Part shown: positions 1 to 10,903 of the stretch, in pieces
Layout: each line of letters opens with the position of its first letter
Numbering within the stretch: the first letter of the stretch is position 1
NCBI GenBank assembly: GCA_037349315.1
Contig: JBAIAC010000030.1
Span: forward strand, 11,119,501-11,183,500
DNA: 64,000 nucleotides
Source of the DNA: Chelydra serpentina
Taxonomy: Eukaryota; Chordata; Testudines; Chelydridae
Direction: 5' to 3'
Made by a program: the position numbers and the translations under genes
The notes under the pieces: model-generated
Databases searched by the model: none
Told to the model about the DNA's origin: nothing
The model's input: only the letters and a program-made list of their open reading frames with translations

Positions 1-414
1 TTAGAGCTGTGTGTCAGATTAAAAATCTTCAGTAAACAATACCATAGTAAAACGAAAGACTGGAAAATATACTGTGGTGAGCAATCCTGCACTGGTAGGG
101 GAAAGGACTGGGTAAATCTAATAGATATTTTCCAACTTCAGTAACATTATATCACCAAATATCCACAAGGATTTACAAAAAGAATTCTCAGCCATGATAT
201 ATGCTTCATAAGTACCAACTGAATTACAGAATACTGTTTTATATACAATAGCAGACAAATGCATCCATTAACAAGATTTACAAATTGTTTTCCATTTTGT
301 AATTTTCAAAATAGAGCCTCCTCCTCATAGTCAGTCTCTAGTGTAGAGTATATGGGTTAGGTTTGACTAGAGGGACCCGATCCTTGAAAGAGATTTGCAA
401 ACACAACTTAGCCA
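1..414. other. AT-rich sequence without recognisable features
   Basis: No convincing reading frame, RNA gene or repeat boundary is visible here. The last part may belong to the reverse-transcriptase remnant that follows, but similarity fades upstream of about position 415. Confidence 0.4.
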
Positions 415-1085
415 ATGACAGTGGCTAACCAAAAGAGATTGGAAGCTGCCCATCACAGATGGCTGAGGAAGCTATTACACATTTAATGGAAAGACAACAT
501 AACAAATGCAAGAGTAAGGGAGCTGACAGAGGAGGACATGTTAGATAATATCATCAAAGAAAGAAGGCTCAGGTATGGTTGGGATATGTACACTGTATGG
601 AAGATGTGCAAAGCGAGCATTGATTTGGGCTTGGTCCACACTAAGCCCGCAGTTCGAACTAAGATACGCAACTTCAGCTATGTTAATAACGTAGCTGAAG
701 TCGAAGTATCTTAGTTTGAACTTCAAGGTACTCACTGTGGGTCCACACGCGGCAGGCAGGCTCCCCCGTCGACTCCGCCTACTCCTCTCGCGGAGCAGGA
801 TTACCGGCGTCGACAGCGAGTACTTCCGGGATCGATTTATCGCATCTAGACAAGACGCGATAAATCGATCCCGGAAGATCGATTGCGTGCCGCCGAACCA
901 GCCGGTAAGTATGGACGTACCAAGGCACACATGGGAAGAATGAGAAAGCAAGGAAGGGCAAAGAAGAACTGGCGGAAGCCTGTGACAGGGGATATTGAAT
1001 GTGCTGGCATTTCCGGGGAAGAAGTACCACAACTAGTGAGTGGCCGCACTTAGTGGAGGAACTGGACTGTCTGACATGGCTAAGA
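415..1085 (+). pseudogene. Non-LTR retrotransposon RT C-terminal remnant, split by a DNA element
   Basis: Reading 433-623 gives KRLEAAHHRWLRKLL, an in-frame stop, then WKDNITNARVRELTEEDM and IIKERRLRYGWDM. This pattern is the C-terminal region of RTE-like endonuclease/reverse transcriptases (commonly AAHHRWLRKILxISWKD and IIKxRRLRWxGHV). After the DNA element at 626-925 the same protein resumes: GRAKKNWRKPVTGDIECAGI, SGEEVPQLVSGRT, stop, WRNWTV. That matches the usual end (GRPRxxWRxxVxxDL, TWEEAxxLAxDRxxWRxxV). Two in-frame stops and the insertion make it non-functional. No RT catalytic motifs are included, so this is only the 3' end of a 5'-truncated copy. The clade (RTE-like) is inferred from motif memory; that it is a non-LTR RT tail is fairly secure. 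Confidence 0.7.
626..925 (+). mobile_element. Non-autonomous DNA element with two internal palindromes, copy A
   Basis: About 300 bp with imperfect terminal inverted repeats: GGGCTTGGTCCACACT on the left, and the reverse complement of CTTGGTACGTCCATACTT on the right. It has two internal hairpins. The first, about 652-721, pairs GTTCGAACTAAGATACGC with its near complement around a short TTAATAA loop. The second, about 824-876, pairs TTCCGGGATCGATTTATCGC with its complement. It encodes no transposase. It lies inside the RT remnant at 415-1085. Related copies are at 10661-10903 (opposite orientation) and 30779-31075. The superfamily is not certain from the termini alone. Confidence 0.75.
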
Positions 1086-1348
1086 GTCAACTCAGAGTCC
1101 TATTGAATCCACGGGACTTTGCATGGGAGTAAAAGTTTGCTGTGCTTGAGGCTTATTTAGCAGAATTGTGGCCCTAATTCCTGTGGACAGGTCACCTCCT
1201 CTAGGAAGTATTTATGTGGAAGGCAGTCAGGGCAAAGGAGAGAAAATTCCATGTGGATCTTCCCAGAGTTTTCCTGGATTCTTCCATCAGGGAATGGATT
1301 CCTCCACTATTGACAAGTTGGTTCCTTCCTCTCTCCATATCAACCAGG
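1086..1348. other. Unassigned sequence
   Basis: No repeat boundary or gene is recognised. A 230-codon open frame begins at 1168 and runs to 1860, but it crosses the palindromic repeat at 1349-1465, has no splice or family evidence, and is treated as chance. Confidence 0.35.
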
Positions 1349-1465
1349 ACCCTGCAAACAAACTATCACTTAACTCCAAGAGTGTGAGTAATCCCAATAA
1401 CATCAGTGAGACTAATCAAGTGCTTAAATTTAACCACCTGTGTATGTGTTTCCAGGATAGGGGTC
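1349..1465. repeat. Palindromic short DNA-type repeat (GATCCTGCA family)
   Basis: The stretch begins ACCCTGCAAACA and ends TTTCCAGGATAGGGG, which is nearly its reverse complement. Between them lie AGTGTGAGTAATCCCAATAA and ATCAGTGAGACTAATCAAGT, also nearly complementary to each other. The same design recurs at 12566-12655, 22557-22624, 40805-40895 and 54236-54417, so this is a MITE-like fold-back element. Confidence 0.55.
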
Positions 1466-2861
1466 TAACAGAACAAGCAATAATTCACCTAAAAGCAACA
1501 GATCCCAGCAAATATATGAGGCCAGAGCTCTGTTTCTTCCCATCAACCCCACCCCTTCCAGTATCCAGAGAAGGTGGTTTCTTTGGCACCCTTCTTTCAG
1601 GGAATTCCGGACCATGGAGGAAGTGGGATTACCAAGGGCTCCACAGAACATTTAATGCAGCAGTGGAGATCACTGTGTCTCTGCAGCATTTTCCCAAAGG
1701 TTGGTGGGGAATGATTCATGTCCCACCCATACATCTCCCTAGACCAACAGAGGAGGCCAGTGCAGGACATGGTCCCAGAGGCAGCAGATTTTCCCAGGCA
1801 TGGAAAAGGGGGAAATGTGCAGACAAGATCTTCTGCATCACTAATAACAGGACTCTATGATCTCGTTAGATGAATAAAACTTAAAAGAGTAACTTAGAAA
1901 GAGCTTTGATATAGAAAACATCTAAAACTACCACAGGGAGACTACACACTGATTGCATGGTCTTGAAAATTGAGCTCCCTGCATAGTTTTCCTAGGGGGT
2001 CGCAGAATACTGACTAAGCTATTTCAGACAGGTTATATTTGTTTTAAATATTTCATTACCAAATGTCTGACTCACCTACAGTTTTGGCTACAGTGCATAA
2101 AAAAATTGAGAGTCCCCTAGTAACATTCTGCTCTGCTTTGACCCATGTTTTTTCCCAAATAAAATTTTTAACATCAATTTAATCTATTCCTATTAAGGGA
2201 ATATTTCTGGAATTCATTAAGCAATAAGATCCATAATGTCTGAGTATATAAAGCTGACACACGTTAGAAAAAATATAAGAAAATCTCTTGTGTGCGTATA
2301 TAGCCACGGGTTCTTCAGAGCTCTTCTGACTGAAGTTACTAATAGATGGTTTCCTGAAAATATTTTATATTTACAACTTGATGTAAGATGGGAATTCATA
2401 TTGATTTTACAGACTTACAAAACCAAAAACACATATAGATTATCTGATGTCCTTTAGTTTATTTTTTTCCTCTAGAAGTCAGCTTTGTTTTGCTTTCTTG
2501 TCTTCGTTCACTGCAAAATATTTAGGGAATTTTCAGCCAGTTGCATTTCAGTCCATCCTCAAATTCCTGCATATGCGTGTGGCTTCTTTTAAAGTATACA
2601 TCAATGCAAATGTTAATGGTATTAATTCCAAGCAAATTCTTAGTGAAGAATGAAGTGTGTTCCTTTGGGATCAAGAGAACCACTTAATTGTTTTTGTTTC
2701 TTTGCTTTCTGTCAAAGCGAAGAGGCAGTTTTGCTTATATTATACTAACTGTTGTTGGTACTGATGTTGTTACATATACTTACAGAAATACCCTATTTCA
2801 GTGGCTCTTCACCCTTTGCTCTTCCACTATCTGTTGGTACCTTTCAGGATTTACTCCTTGA
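1466..2861. other. Unassigned AT-rich sequence
   Basis: Short frames only, on both strands. No motif, RNA gene or repeat end is recognised. Confidence 0.35.
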
Positions 2862-3893
2862 TCTCATAGATCCATAGAGTTTGAGGCCAGAAGAGACCAT
2901 TAGACCATGTACTCTGACCTCCTGTATATCACAGGCCATTAAATTCCATCCAGTTACCCCTATGTTGAGCCCACTAACTTGTGTTTGACTAAAGCATAAC
3001 TTTTGTGGTTAGCTATCTTCTGAAAAGTCATCCATTCTTGATATGATGACATCAAGACATCCACAACTTCTCTAGGTAGTTTGTTCCAGTGATTAATTAC
3101 CCTCACTGTTTAAAACTGTGTACCTTATGTCTAATTTGTCTGGCTTCAGTTTCCAGCTATTGGTTCTTATTTCTCCTTTCTCTGCTAGATTAAAGAGCCC
3201 TTTAGTACCAGAATTTTCTCCCCATGAAGGTACTTGTAATCAAGTCACCTCTCAATCTTCTTTTTGAAAAGCTGATGAGAGTGAGCTCTTTAAGTCTCTC
3301 AGGCATTTTCTCCACCCCTCAAATCATTTTTGTGGCTGTCTTCACACTCTCTCCAATTTTTCAATATGTTTTATGAAATGTGATCACCAGAACTATATGC
3401 AGTAATCCAGTATCAGTCTCACCAATGCCATATACAGAAGTAAAGTCACCTTCCTACTCCCATTCACTGCTTTCCTGTTTACACATCTGAGGATTGCATT
3501 AGCCTTTTTTCCACAGCATTCCACTAGGAGTTCGTGTTTAGTTGCTTGTCCATTATGACTGCTAAATCCTTTTCAGAATCATTGCTTTCCAGAACAGACT
3601 TCATTCAGTAGAGATGGCCTACATTTCTTGTTCCTAGATGTATAAATTTGCATTTGGTTATATTAAAACATTTTGTTTGAAATGGCCCAAGTACAAAGTG
3701 ATCTGTATGACTGCCCTGTCCTCATCATTTACCTCCACTAAACTGTGTCATCTGCAGATTTTATCAGCAGTGTTTTTATATTTACTTCCAGATCATTGAT
3801 GAAAATGTTGAATAGGATCGGGCCTATTTTCAATCCCTGTGGAACCACACTAGACACACCTTCATTTTATGATGATTCACTGTTGACACCCAT
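2862..3893 (-). mobile_element. CR1 LINE, 3' part, minus strand
   Basis: On the minus strand the order is RT, then 3' UTR. Around 3805-3850 the reverse complement reads like the GVPQG...GPILFN motif B region, degraded to [14 protein letters not shown]. Near 3750 it gives KSADDT, the motif C catalytic pair ADD. The 3' end on the minus strand contains a GGTCTCTTCTGGCCTCAAAC-like run close to the element end at about 2862. The same 3' UTR type is seen at the end of the plus-strand CR1 at 50855-52215. About 1.03 kb survives, with many frame breaks, so the copy is inactive and 5'-truncated. It directly abuts a plus-strand L2-like fragment at 3895. Confidence 0.8.
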
Positions 3894-3894
3894 C

Positions 3895-4775
3895 TATTGA
3901 GATCTGTCTCTCCCTGTTCTCTCTCAGCAATCTCATCCATTGTCATAGTTTCAGATATTCATTCTATGAAGATGATTCCCAAATCTGCCAATCTACCTCT
4001 GACCTCCTACTCCTCTGTCCAGTCTCAGATCTCCAGATGGCTACACAAAGATGTCCTACTGCCATCTGAATCTCAATCTTTCAGAGCTGAATGCATCTTT
4101 CCGCCTGATCCCTGTCCTTCACCTAACTCCTTTATCATTATTAACTCCACTATCCTTCATAGACAGACACCCTTGGTATTATAGACTCGTCTCTCTTCTT
4201 CTGACCCATATTCAGACTCTTGCTATCACCTCTTCTGAATTAATACCCCAATATTTCCCATTTTCTCATTGTCCTTTGTCATCTCTCACCTTGATTACTG
4301 TAACCTTCCTTTTAGCCTTCCCTTTGTCTCTTGAAAGATCAAATTCAAAATATTTATCCTCAACTTGTTTCATAGCCTATGTAATCTTTCCTGATTTACA
4401 TCTCTCTTCTAACTAACCATTTCCTCCCACCCACTTCCTGTGATCCTTCTAGTCTTCACTCCTTACCACTCTGTCTTTCTGTCATATTTTCGACTTTGTG
4501 TTTTCTGTCATGATCAGAACGACTCTAACTGCTTTCTGCCAAGCTCCTTTTCTCTCCTCCTCAAACTCCTTCCAGTAATCCTACCTTCCTTTACCTCACC
4601 AATAATTCTTCTTTGATCTATCTTCATTACACAATTGCCTCATGTCGTCTCCTGTGATTGCCTTGTTTATCTTACATTTTAGTATGTTTTGAGCACCAAA
4701 TGTTACTTGTTCTGTTTTTAGAGCACGGTGTAAATTGAAGGTTCTATATAAGTATTTTTATTATTATTAATAAGA
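3895..4775 (+). mobile_element. L2-like LINE fragment (RT domain to 3' end)
   Basis: At 3962-3985 the translation is FYEDDSQI, a degraded copy of the RT motif C (usually YADDTQ). Downstream frames give QSQISRWLHKD and HLNLNLSELN, matching the WMxxxxLKLNxxKTE region. At 4290-4304 the codons read LDYCN, the conserved LDYCNxLLxGLP motif of L2/CR1 C termini. The fragment ends with a tail of the type GTTCTATATAAGTATT followed by TTATTATTATTAAT. Several frameshifts and stops are present, so no protein can be made. The group (L2-like rather than CR1) is inferred from the motif style and the tail. Confidence 0.7.
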
Positions 4776-5298
4776 TAGCTGTAAATAATACCACAAGTCC
4801 AATTCTCCCAATAGGTCATGCAGTTTATCTGAGTTTCTTATTTCTGAAAACTGCAAGCATTGTGAATGCTATAGAGCGGTGTATTGGTCAGAAAGTATGG
4901 TACTGTAATTCAGTAGTGAATTATTATTTTATTTTCCTCATGTGCTCAGTGAGGTGGTATTGCAGCTCTTTCAACTCAATTCGTTATGATCAAATGTAGA
5001 AGCATTTGTTTCACTAAGATTCTAATCTCTAGAACTATCCTTTTGCATCAATGACTTTTCATTGTTAATTGCTTTCATGTCCTCCATTAAGTTGTATTTG
5101 CTCTTGCATTTGTTTCATCCAAACTGAGGTTCCTCATTCATTCTACTCCACTCCAGACTCTGCATATACATTCTTAAAAAGACTATTTCATCCTACCAAG
5201 CTAACATAATTATTATTACTCTCCCAATTCAGTTGTGTCTTTTTTGTATTTTCCCCTTAACTACCTGGTGCCCAGCCAGGAAACTGCATAGGATCACC
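4776..5298. other. Unassigned sequence before the palindrome
   Basis: AT-rich, with only short frames. No repeat or gene is recognised. It ends at the target-site duplication of the next element. Confidence 0.35.
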
Positions 5299-5553
5299 TC
5301 TAAAAAGAAGGTTTAAGTGTAGTAGCCGTGTTAGTCTGTGTCAGCAAAATGAAAATAAGAAAGAAAAACTTGTAGCACCTTAGAGACTAACAAATTTATT
5401 TCAGCATAAGCTTTCGTGGGTTAATACTCACTTCATCGGATGCATCCGATGAAGTGAGTATTAACCCACGAAAGCTTATGCTGAAATAAATTTGTTAGTC
5501 TCTAAGGTGCTACAAGTTTTTCTTTCTTATTTTCATTTTTCTAAAAAGAAGGT
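5299..5553. mobile_element. Palindromic Penelope-like 3'-end insertion with 14-bp target-site duplication
   Basis: Positions 5346-5539 are a perfect inverted repeat: two 97-bp arms meeting at 5442/5443 with no spacer and no mismatch. Only the left side carries an extra about 29 bp containing GTAGCCGTGTTAGTCTGT, the outermost 3' end of this repeat type in reverse complement. The 14-bp sequence TCTAAAAAGAAGGT flanks the insertion at 5299-5312 and 5540-5553, so 5313-5539 entered as a unit. Each arm contains a GATGA...CACGAAAGCTTATG block, the layout of the hammerhead-like motif in Penelope-like 3' ends. Assignment to Penelope is inferred from that motif; the inverted repeat and the duplication are directly visible. 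Confidence 0.85.
5446..5483 (+). ncRNA. Hammerhead-ribozyme-like motif, probably inactive
   Basis: CCGATGA is followed by a short stem-loop (AGTGAG...CCCAC), GAAA, then AGC-TTAT-GCT. In hammerhead terms this is the CUGANGA core, stem II, the GAAA core and a very short stem III. The core C-U has become C-C, stem II carries mismatches, and the base after stem III is G where cleavage needs A, C or U. An identical mirrored copy lies at 5402-5439 on the other strand. Confidence 0.5.
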
Positions 5554-6895
5554 AAAAAAAGTTCTGAATTGATTCCCAGATGCATCAGAATTTAAAGCAT
5601 ACTTTTATTATTTAATAGCACTAATTAAAAAGCCTAAGTCACCTAGTCTCCCCTTGATGTCCCTGAGTAACTGCCATTAATGTTAATGGGAGAAAAACAC
5701 ATGCATTGAGCAGAGTTCACCCCAAATGTCTCAGATCCTTTATATTAAAAACGACCAGCACCAGAATGTGTTCTGAATGCTCCCATTATTTTAAAACACA
5801 GAAACAACACAGAAAGCACAGAGTCCCAGCCACAAATGGAAACCTTCCCCCATTTCATACATGTTTAGATATTAAAGATGATCAGTGGACAACTTGAGGC
5901 GGTTCTCCCCCTTTTCAAAAATCAGTCAGATGTGAATTTATTATTTTAACACAACTGACAGAACAGACAGAAGGAACTCAGTAATGAAAAGCAATTGGGG
6001 GGATTTGACAGGTCTTTGCTGAAATAAAGTCCCGTGAGACCAGCCTTTGCAGGGAGAGGTGAAAGTAGAAATTGGTTTACCTGTATATAGAATCTAAATT
6101 TTCAAGGGAGGCTGACTCTTACTATCAGACTTATCTTTTGACACATCTAGCCTGATATCTATCAAAAACGAAAACTCTTCCTGACTCGTCATTGTAGCAT
6201 GTGTGATTGTCCAGACAAAACTTCTTTTGTACAGTTTGTGAAAGTTTTCCAGGACTTGTTGGGCTAATGTTACAATCTGTTCAAAAGTACAAATCTTTTA
6301 GCTTTTTGTTCTATGCTTAATTATCTGTACGTAAAATTATTTTAAGTGAGTCTAATACCATCATTACTATTTTTCAAATGATTGACAAATACATTTTACA
6401 TCTTATGCATAAGTTAGTTTTTACAAAAATATATTTTTACCCTGAAAAATGACAATGAAAAAATACCTTCTTCTTACTCTACAAATCTACTCATTATGTG
6501 TATTAACAGCTACATTTACTTCTTTCAATGGCAAAATGTTGTGTTGCTTACCTCTGTTCACATGGCAAAGCCAACATAGCTAAGAGGGAGTAAGGTGGAC
6601 TTCATTTTTACTTCTGTATCATCAGTACAATTGTTTGCTAAATTCAGTTTGGTAACAGTTGTGCAAACTCATGGAAGGCAATGGGATTTCACACACATCA
6701 TTTGAAACCACTGGCCTGCACATATGTATTCGAGGGCTGACTATGATCTGCAGAACCTTTCTTACTGTATGAGGATGTGTGATAAGAAAATAACCTAGCC
6801 AGACGTTCATGTTCCAGATCGACTTTGTCGGGCTGTGAGTTAGGAAAAAAAATATTTTACTTTAAAATTTACCCTAAAACACAATTGACAAACTC
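5554..6895. other. Unassigned sequence
   Basis: No recognised gene or repeat. Frames are short, and none shows a family motif, splice-site pair or codon bias. Confidence 0.35.
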
Positions 6896-7020
6896 TTACT
6901 GCGATTGTGAGCTCTTTTAGTGATATGTGTGTACAGCATATAGCACAATAGAGCTCCTGTCCCTGATTGGGGCTGACGGGCGCTAGTACAACACAAACAG
7001 AGAATGGTACTAATAATATG
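6896..7020 (+). repeat. L2/L3-like 3' tail or SINE tail
   Basis: The run ATTGTGAGCTCTTTTAGTG, TACAGCATATAGCACAATAG, GATTGGGGCTGACGGGCGCT and a final TACTAATAATA follows the usual tail pattern (gtaagctctttggggc...tacagcgcctagcacaatgggg...ggcgctacxxtaatacaaataat). Similar tails occur at 8750-8850, 12938-12995, and in reverse at 32605-32865 and 38815-38950. Confidence 0.55.
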
Positions 7021-8749
7021 GAATGCGTTGAGATGATCTTGAAACCCTGTGATGCTATTTTTAGAATTATTTTTCAAAGTAGAACAGCACTTTAACCTTT
7101 GTAGTGTGCGTTACAGAATGAAATCATCCTTTCATGTAAATGGCCCTGTGTCCCCTGTCTCTTACTCTCTCTCTCAAAGGCAAAATTCTGCCCTCAGATA
7201 CATGCACTCAACTCCCACTGACTTCATCTGATGGAAGTGTCGGACAGTTTCCTTATTTCAGACTTCAGCATCATCCCCAAGGCCAGATAGTTTGAAATCA
7301 TTCTTTTCCTCTAAACCTTTTTCCTTCTGCAGTTCCTATCAGAATCTCTGGATCCTTATAGAGTACTAGTGAAATGATAAAGCTATGAGAATGAATTTCA
7401 GATAGCTTGATTAGTTACCAGAACTCCCAAAATGAATTATATCCTTGTAATTCAACATGTTTTGGTTCTTAATTTTTATAATTCATTGGTCTGAGCCCCA
7501 ACTCAGCTCCATCCCCAAGATATTGCTCACTTGCAGCAGTTTCTTTTTGCTCCAAGAGTGATCTGGCTTACTTCCATAGTGTCTTTCTGTTCTATGCTGC
7601 TGGAACATGTACCAGAGCTATTCACTGGTTACATCTTACAATCACAGGTGTTGCATTACATTACACATATGAATTGCATGATTTTTTAAAATACATTGCA
7701 GTGTAGTTAGAGAACATTCCATGCAGTACAATTAGAGCTAGTATTATTAAGCTTAATGATGTTATTTAGTGGAACCCAACAGTGTTACTGTTTACCTCCA
7801 AAGCACGTTTGTATATACATATTAATAAAGCTGGTTGACTAATTCGTTATGAATATTATTTATCTCCATTTTAGCCTGAATTGTTCACACTAATACTTCC
7901 TCTTACACATTTGGAATTCATAAGCATTCATGACTTTGGCCAAGTAGTTATTAAACTATGGATTATTTGTGATCTGTTCACTAAATGTTTGGGCCCATAA
8001 TTTACTGTATACTATTCATTTTGTATAGTTGGTCACCTAAGTCAAGTGGAGGCTCTGCTCCTGATTGAAGGGTTGAAAGGTTTCAGCAGGAAAATAATGG
8101 AAAGTGAATTTCGTGTACAAAATTTTGGATACATAATCAAATCACCTGGACACAAATATTTTCGCAGTGACTTGGCAGTTGTCCAAATACCAGTGATTAT
8201 CTAATAACACAACCCCACTAATAATGAATTAAAGTCAGGACTTGGAGTCAAGAATAAATTTACAAATTGTTTTTTTCCCCCCACTAATTGACCAACTCCA
8301 GTTGCAGTACAGTTAATGTGCAAGTTCTTGATAAGAGTATCAAAAGACAGGAATGTTCTGTAAAACAAAGTTTAAAGTTTTGGGGACTTCTACAGATACA
8401 TTGATGGTAACATCGATGGTTTAAATAGGAGAGAGAGAACTTAGCAAGGCAACGAGGCTCTGGCTTCTGCTTTCTCTTCACTAGCTATCAGTCTGTAAGC
8501 CCTGGCTCATGTAGTGCTTCACTCTCTTCTTGAATAAAATATACAATATACTGGTAGAAATAGATATTAAAAGGCTATTGGCCGAAACCAGAGGGGAATG
8601 CAAGCAGTGGTGTAAGTAACCTGTATGTCAATCAGTCAGTGTGATTGTAAGTTTGTTACTTACACACTGGGAAGAGGACTGTAAGAGAAGGGCAGCAGCA
8701 GGAAATCAACTTTGTATTAACCTTTTGCATATTGTTCATATCCTAGATT
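7021..8749. other. Unassigned sequence
   Basis: Mostly featureless. A stretch near 7178-7235 (AAATTCTGCCCTC...ACTGACTTCATCTGATGG) resembles the fold-back repeats seen elsewhere. At about 8610-8670 a small hairpin pairs GTGTAAGTAAC with GTTACTTACAC. No gene is supported. Confidence 0.35.
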
Positions 8750-8850
8750 AAGAGCTGTCTGAGGCAGAAACTGTCTCTGTGTTACTTTTTTGTACAGTGC
8801 CTACTACAAAATCCTTTTTGTGGTCTTAGGTACTACCAGACTAGAAAAAT
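8750..8850 (+). repeat. L2/L3-like 3' tail
   Basis: TAAGAGCTGTCTGAGGCAG, ACTGTCTCTGTGTTACTTTT, GTACAGTGCCTACTACAAAA and GGTCTTAGGTACTACC follow the same tail plan as at 6896-7020. Confidence 0.55.
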
Positions 8851-9082
8851 AAAAATAGCCAACTGAAAGTTGCTGTCCCCTACTTTATCTTACCCCTTCT
8901 TGTAACTTCCCGTTTGTTGCTTTTCTAGCTACAACTACAATCCTGCTCTCTCATACCCCAATATATAAATTACACCAATTTATGTTCTCACTCTTAACAT
9001 TCACTGACCATATTTGTTTTGTACAGTTGTTGCACTTTAAAAGTTTCTTTATTTTTGAAACATTCTACCAGAAAGAGAGAGA

Positions 9083-9545
9083 CAGGCCCGGCGCTCCCAC
9101 TAGGCATCCCTAGGCAGTCGCCTAGGGCGCCAGGATTTGGGGGGCGGCGGGCGGCTGCCTCCTGCCTCCATGCTCAGCGGCTGAGCGTGGAGCTGGGAGC
9201 TGGGGGGCAGCTCGCCGCGGCTGCCTCCTGCCTCCCGGCTCCGCGGCTGAGCGTGGAGCCGGGAGCTGAGAGGGTGGCTCGCCGCAGCTGCCTCTTGCCT
9301 CCCGGCTCCGTGGCTGAGCGTGAAGCCGGGAGCTGGGGAGGCGCCGCAGGTGGGGGGGAGGCTGCTGTGGCCCGCGGGTGGGGGGCTGAGCTGCCGTGGC
9401 CGCAGGGGGGTGGGGAGCCGCCGTGGGGGAGGGGGAGCTGACTGTCATGGGGGGGGGCGCGTTAGCTTAGCGGAGGGGGCGGCGGGCGCAGGGCTGATGC
9501 AAGGAAGTTTTGCCTAGGACGCAAAACTTCATTGCACCGGCCCTG
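9083..9545. mobile_element. Non-autonomous hAT-type element, GC-rich interior
   Basis: The left end is CAGGCCCGGCGCTCCCA and the right end, read in reverse complement, is CAGGGCCGGTGCAATGA, an imperfect inverted repeat. The interior is very GC-rich, with repeated CTCCCGGCTCCGCGGCTGAG-like modules at about 9160-9330, and it encodes nothing recognisable. Flanking octamers GAGAGAGA and GAGACAGG agree at 6 of 8 positions, a possible eroded 8-bp duplication. The same termini occur at 20511-21153 and 46303-46741. Overlapping frames here on both strands are composition effects. Confidence 0.7.
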
Positions 9546-10660
9546 GAGACAGGGAGAGTTCTTTTACTTAAAGTGGGGGATACTGGCTGAAAAGGAATAT
9601 CTGTCACCCACTCCATTAAGTTTGTACAATGCCATTACATAGATTCCGGTGGGATTTTTGTGTGTGCTTCACCAACTTTCATTCATCTTTTGTTCATATA
9701 CATGTTTGGGCTTCGTGCAGACAGACATACTAGAAGAAAAAATGGTTGCAAGAAAATTTTTCGGAAGCAAGGTAAACCAGTAAACTCTTCTGTTTTCAGA
9801 GCTGAATTACTTATTATGGAGTTGATTCAGCACTCCATTTATGCAGATTTTTTCCTCTTCTGGGTTTTTTTCCAGTGTGCATTTCAGCTCTCTTTGGTTT
9901 TCTGTCCTGGAACAAAACTCATAAAAATGTTGAACTAGAAATTACCTGACATGATAGATTTTTTTTTCTCAGTAAAGTTGCCTTTTCAGATGGAAAATAG
10001 GTTGAGAGCTGCAGTGTTCTTTTGTAGCATTGTGTTTCTTCACATGCCTTTGTGTTCATGCAGCTTTCCTTTTATAAAATCATTGTTATGTAAATGTCTG
10101 AGATTGTCACATGGGTAGTTTCTGAGATGGATGGATAAAGTGTGGTAGTGTTGGTTCATGTGCTTGGTTGCCTCGGTTCATACATCATTTCAGTTCCCAC
10201 AACTGTGGTTAAGATGGTAGCTGTCCCTTGCATACATGTGTGAGGGAAAGGTAGAAGGAGCCTTCTATCTTTGCCACCCTATTCAGGGGTTAGTCACAGC
10301 TACAGTCTCTGTGCTCTCCTGTGCATAGTAACGTCTCCCTGCTGGCACCGCTTGGGGATACAAACTATCCCGAAATAATTCACTCTGAAAGAAGATTATC
10401 AGTAGTTCTAATGGAACCTGAATTTCCTCAGTCCTAATGAGGCTTCATCTCCTGATGGTAAATAAAATGCTGTTATCACCAGATTGGCAGCCACTATCAA
10501 GAGGCCCATTCCCTGAAACAGTGGCAGGTGTTTCTGAGAGTTCTGAAGATAGTTTTTAACATGTATACTCTCTCTAGTGTTATAATCCCTTTTACTTAGC
10601 ACATATTGATCTCTTCCAGGCCTCAATCTTTGGGTGGATTTTTAAGTCCATCTTCAATAT
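9546..10660. other. Unassigned sequence
   Basis: AT-rich, with short frames only. No repeat end, RNA gene or family motif is recognised. Confidence 0.35.
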
Positions 10661-10903
10661 GGGCTTGTCTTCACTACCCGCCGGATCGGCGGGTAGCAAT
10701 CGATCTATCGGGGATCGATTTTTCACGTCTCGTTAAGACGCGATTAATCGATCCCCGATCGCGCTCCCCGTCGGCTCCGGAAATCCACCTCATCGAAAGG
10801 CGGAAGCGGAGTCGATGGGGGAGCGGCAGCGATCGACTCGCCGCCGTCCTCATGGTCAGGTAAGCCGATTACGATACGCCGACTTCAGCTACGTTATTCC
10901 CTG
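10661..10903 (-). mobile_element. Internal-palindrome DNA element, copy B, reversed and truncated
   Basis: The left end GGGCTTGTCTTCACTACC resembles the terminus of copies A and C. Near 10705-10760 is the hairpin ATCGATTTTTCACGTCTCGT paired with AAGACGCGATTAATCGAT. Its position next to the left terminus shows that this copy is reversed relative to A and C. The far side keeps only one arm of the other hairpin (GACTTCAGCTACGTTATT, to 10898), so the second terminus is missing. It is GC-rich against AT-rich flanks. Confidence 0.65.

Noticed and set aside
1168..1860. 230-codon open frame
   Set aside because: It crosses the palindromic repeat at 1349-1465, and shows no family motif or splice evidence, so it is probably chance.
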